A stretch of DNA of 16,119 nucleotides from contig JANWZF010000330.1 in assembly GCA_025054905.1 (NCBI GenBank), positions 1 through 16,119 of the forward strand. The letters are read 5' to 3'. The notes under the pieces were generated by a model that ran no database searches, was not told the origin of the DNA, and saw only the letters and a program-made list of their open reading frames with translations. This DNA comes from Tepidimonas sp. GTDB taxonomy: Bacteria > Pseudomonadota > Gammaproteobacteria > Burkholderiales > Burkholderiaceae_C. Shown piece by piece: positions 15,246 to 16,119 of this stretch; the first letter of the stretch is position 1, and each line of letters opens with the position of its first letter. Made by a program: the position numbers and the translations under genes.

Positions 15246-15838
15246 GCGCCCGCTCCGCTGCTGGGTGCGGGACCGCGGGCAGGCGCGCGGGCGGCCCGCT
15301 CGGCCAGCGCGCGCACCCGCGGCAGCACGTGGGTGCGCAGCGCCTGCGCCAGCCGCCGCCCCGCTTGCACCCACGTGTGCGCCAGCGCATCGCCCACCAG
15401 GCGCGCCAGATCCTCCTCCACGTCCCAGCGCACGTGGTCGATCAACCAGGCCACTTCGGCGGCCAGCTGCACGTCACCCGCGATGGCCACCGCGGGCTTG
15501 TCCGCCGCCAGCGCGCGCTGCAGCAGGGCCAGCGGGCTGGGCTCCTGCAGCGTCAGGGTCAGATCATCCGGCACCGCATCGCGCGCCAGCGCCAGCAGGC
15601 CGGCCGCTGTCACCTGCAGACGCAGGGCATCGCCGACCGCAGCCTGCCAGGCCGCTGGCAGCAGCGTCGGCGCACGCACGGTGATGCGCTTGCCCGCCTG
15701 CCGGCGCAGCCGCGCCCGTGCTTCGGGCTCCTGCTGCAGCACATGGTTGAGCAGCAGCACCACGCGGTTGCGCAGCTCATCCAGCCACCACGCCGGCGGG
15801 GCGGGCAACCGCGGCCATGAAAAAAGGGGCTTGTCCAT
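15242..15838 (-). CDS. ubiJ: UbiJ, SCP2-domain ubiquinone biosynthesis accessory factor
   Basis: UbiJ is a lipid-binding accessory protein that, with UbiK, supports the cytosolic ubiquinone-synthesis metabolon. The 198-residue protein has an SCP2-like region (about 25-125), in which VAIAGDVQLAAEVAWLIDHV resembles the end of the sterol-carrier fold. The family-typical WDVEEDLARLVGDALAH follows at 138-154, then a charged helical tail and a Pro/Ala-rich end. Position immediately before ubiB, with an ATGA overlap, is the classical ubiJ-ubiB order. ATG at 15838 (MDKPLFSW) is chosen because it gives a sensible N-terminus, although its AGGGG is very close. GTG at 15877, 3 bp after the upstream gene, is the alternative. 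Confidence 0.88.
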   Translation of the reverse strand: MDKPLFSWPRLPAPPAWWLDELRNRVVLLLNHVLQQEPEARARLRRQAGKRITVRAPTLLPAAWQAAVGDALRLQVTAAGLLALARDAVPDDLTLTLQEPSPLALLQRALAADKPAVAIAGDVQLAAEVAWLIDHVRWDVEEDLARLVGDALAHTWVQAGRRLAQALRTHVLPRVRALAERAARAPARGPAPSSGAGA

Positions 15839-15880
15839 GCCCCTGCATTGTGCCGGATGGCCGCCCAGCGGCAGCACCGG

Positions 15881-16119
15881 TCATTGCAGCGCCTGCACCC
15901 CCGCCACCAGCCAGCCACTGCGGCCGTCTTTGCGCTTGGTGATGTTCCACACCTCGCGAAACGGCGCCGGACCCTCCGCGGGGTTTTCGCGGATCAGGCC
16001 GGAAAACTCCACGCTGGCCAGGTACTCATCCGCGCTTTCTTCGATACCCAGCAGCTGCGCATCCAGCGCCACCACCTCGGTGACATGGGGCTCGTCGCCC
16101 TGAGCCTGCCGCTGCGCCA
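15881..16119 (-). CDS. Tim44-like domain protein, C-terminal part (partial)
   Basis: The frame is open to the right edge of the window, so only the last 78 or so residues are visible. The segment EYLASVEFSGLIRENP followed by FREVWNITKRKDGRSGWLVA matches the end of the Tim44-like domain in proteobacterial proteins: a beta-rich sheet built around a W-x-x-x-K core. In Burkholderiales a Tim44-like gene commonly precedes ubiJ-ubiB. These proteins usually have an N-terminal membrane segment, which lies outside the window. Function is unknown in bacteria. The ATG/GTG codons visible in frame are internal, not starts. The stop is 42 bp before the chosen ubiJ start. Confidence 0.8.
   Translation of the reverse strand, partial: AQRQAQGDEPHVTEVVALDAQLLGIEESADEYLASVEFSGLIRENPAEGPAPFREVWNITKRKDGRSGWLVAGVQALQ

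Noticed and set aside
13857..16103. Plus-strand open frame of about 748 codons antisense to ubiB and ubiJ
   Set aside because: It is a shadow of ubiB/ubiJ, with His/Gln/Arg-rich then Ser/Ala/Arg-rich composition and no motif.

Overview
The window is high-GC DNA from a bacterium that is most likely a betaproteobacterium of the order Burkholderiales (Comamonadaceae-like). The evidence is gene order and protein character: a motAB-cheYZ-flhBAF-flhG-fliA motility run, an aspS that strongly resembles Acidovorax-type AspRS, and a Tim44-like/ubiJ/ubiB/fmdB/DUF502/aspS block typical of that order. Every recognised gene is on the minus strand except one partial plus-strand gene at the left edge. Coding density is very high; the longest non-coding gaps are about 120 bp (between ubiB and fmdB) and about 103 bp (between cheZ and flhB). 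No gap exceeds 300 bp. I see no tRNA, rRNA, insertion sequence, CRISPR array or prophage gene.

Reading in the direction of transcription (right to left), the first block is housekeeping: the C-terminal part of a Tim44-like protein (partial), ubiJ (SCP2-type ubiquinone accessory factor), ubiB (atypical kinase of ubiquinone metabolism), then after a gap with a TATAAT box, fmdB (zinc-ribbon regulator-like protein), a DUF502 membrane protein and aspS (aspartyl-tRNA synthetase).

The second block is a small yqjD-yqjE-yqjK set of membrane-associated, stress-linked proteins. Only 5 bp separate the last of these from motA.

The third block is motility: motA-motB (stator), cheY-cheZ (chemotaxis response regulator and its phosphatase), flhB-flhA (export gate of the flagellar type III apparatus), flhF (SRP-type GTPase placing the flagellum), a degenerate flhG/fleN-like gene, and fliA (sigma-28). 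flhA-flhF and flhF-flhG overlap, which suggests translational coupling. fliA meets a short plus-strand gene, possibly flgN-like, in a convergent arrangement.

Most of the window is ordinary core genome. The points that stand out are a FlhG homologue that keeps the FlhF-activating N-terminal helix but has lost its ATPase P-loop, motAB directly abutting the yqjDEK set, the absence of the core chemotaxis genes between motB and cheY, and a sigma-28-like -10 element overlapping a hairpin region between cheZ and flhB. I found no convincing evidence of a wholly new system.
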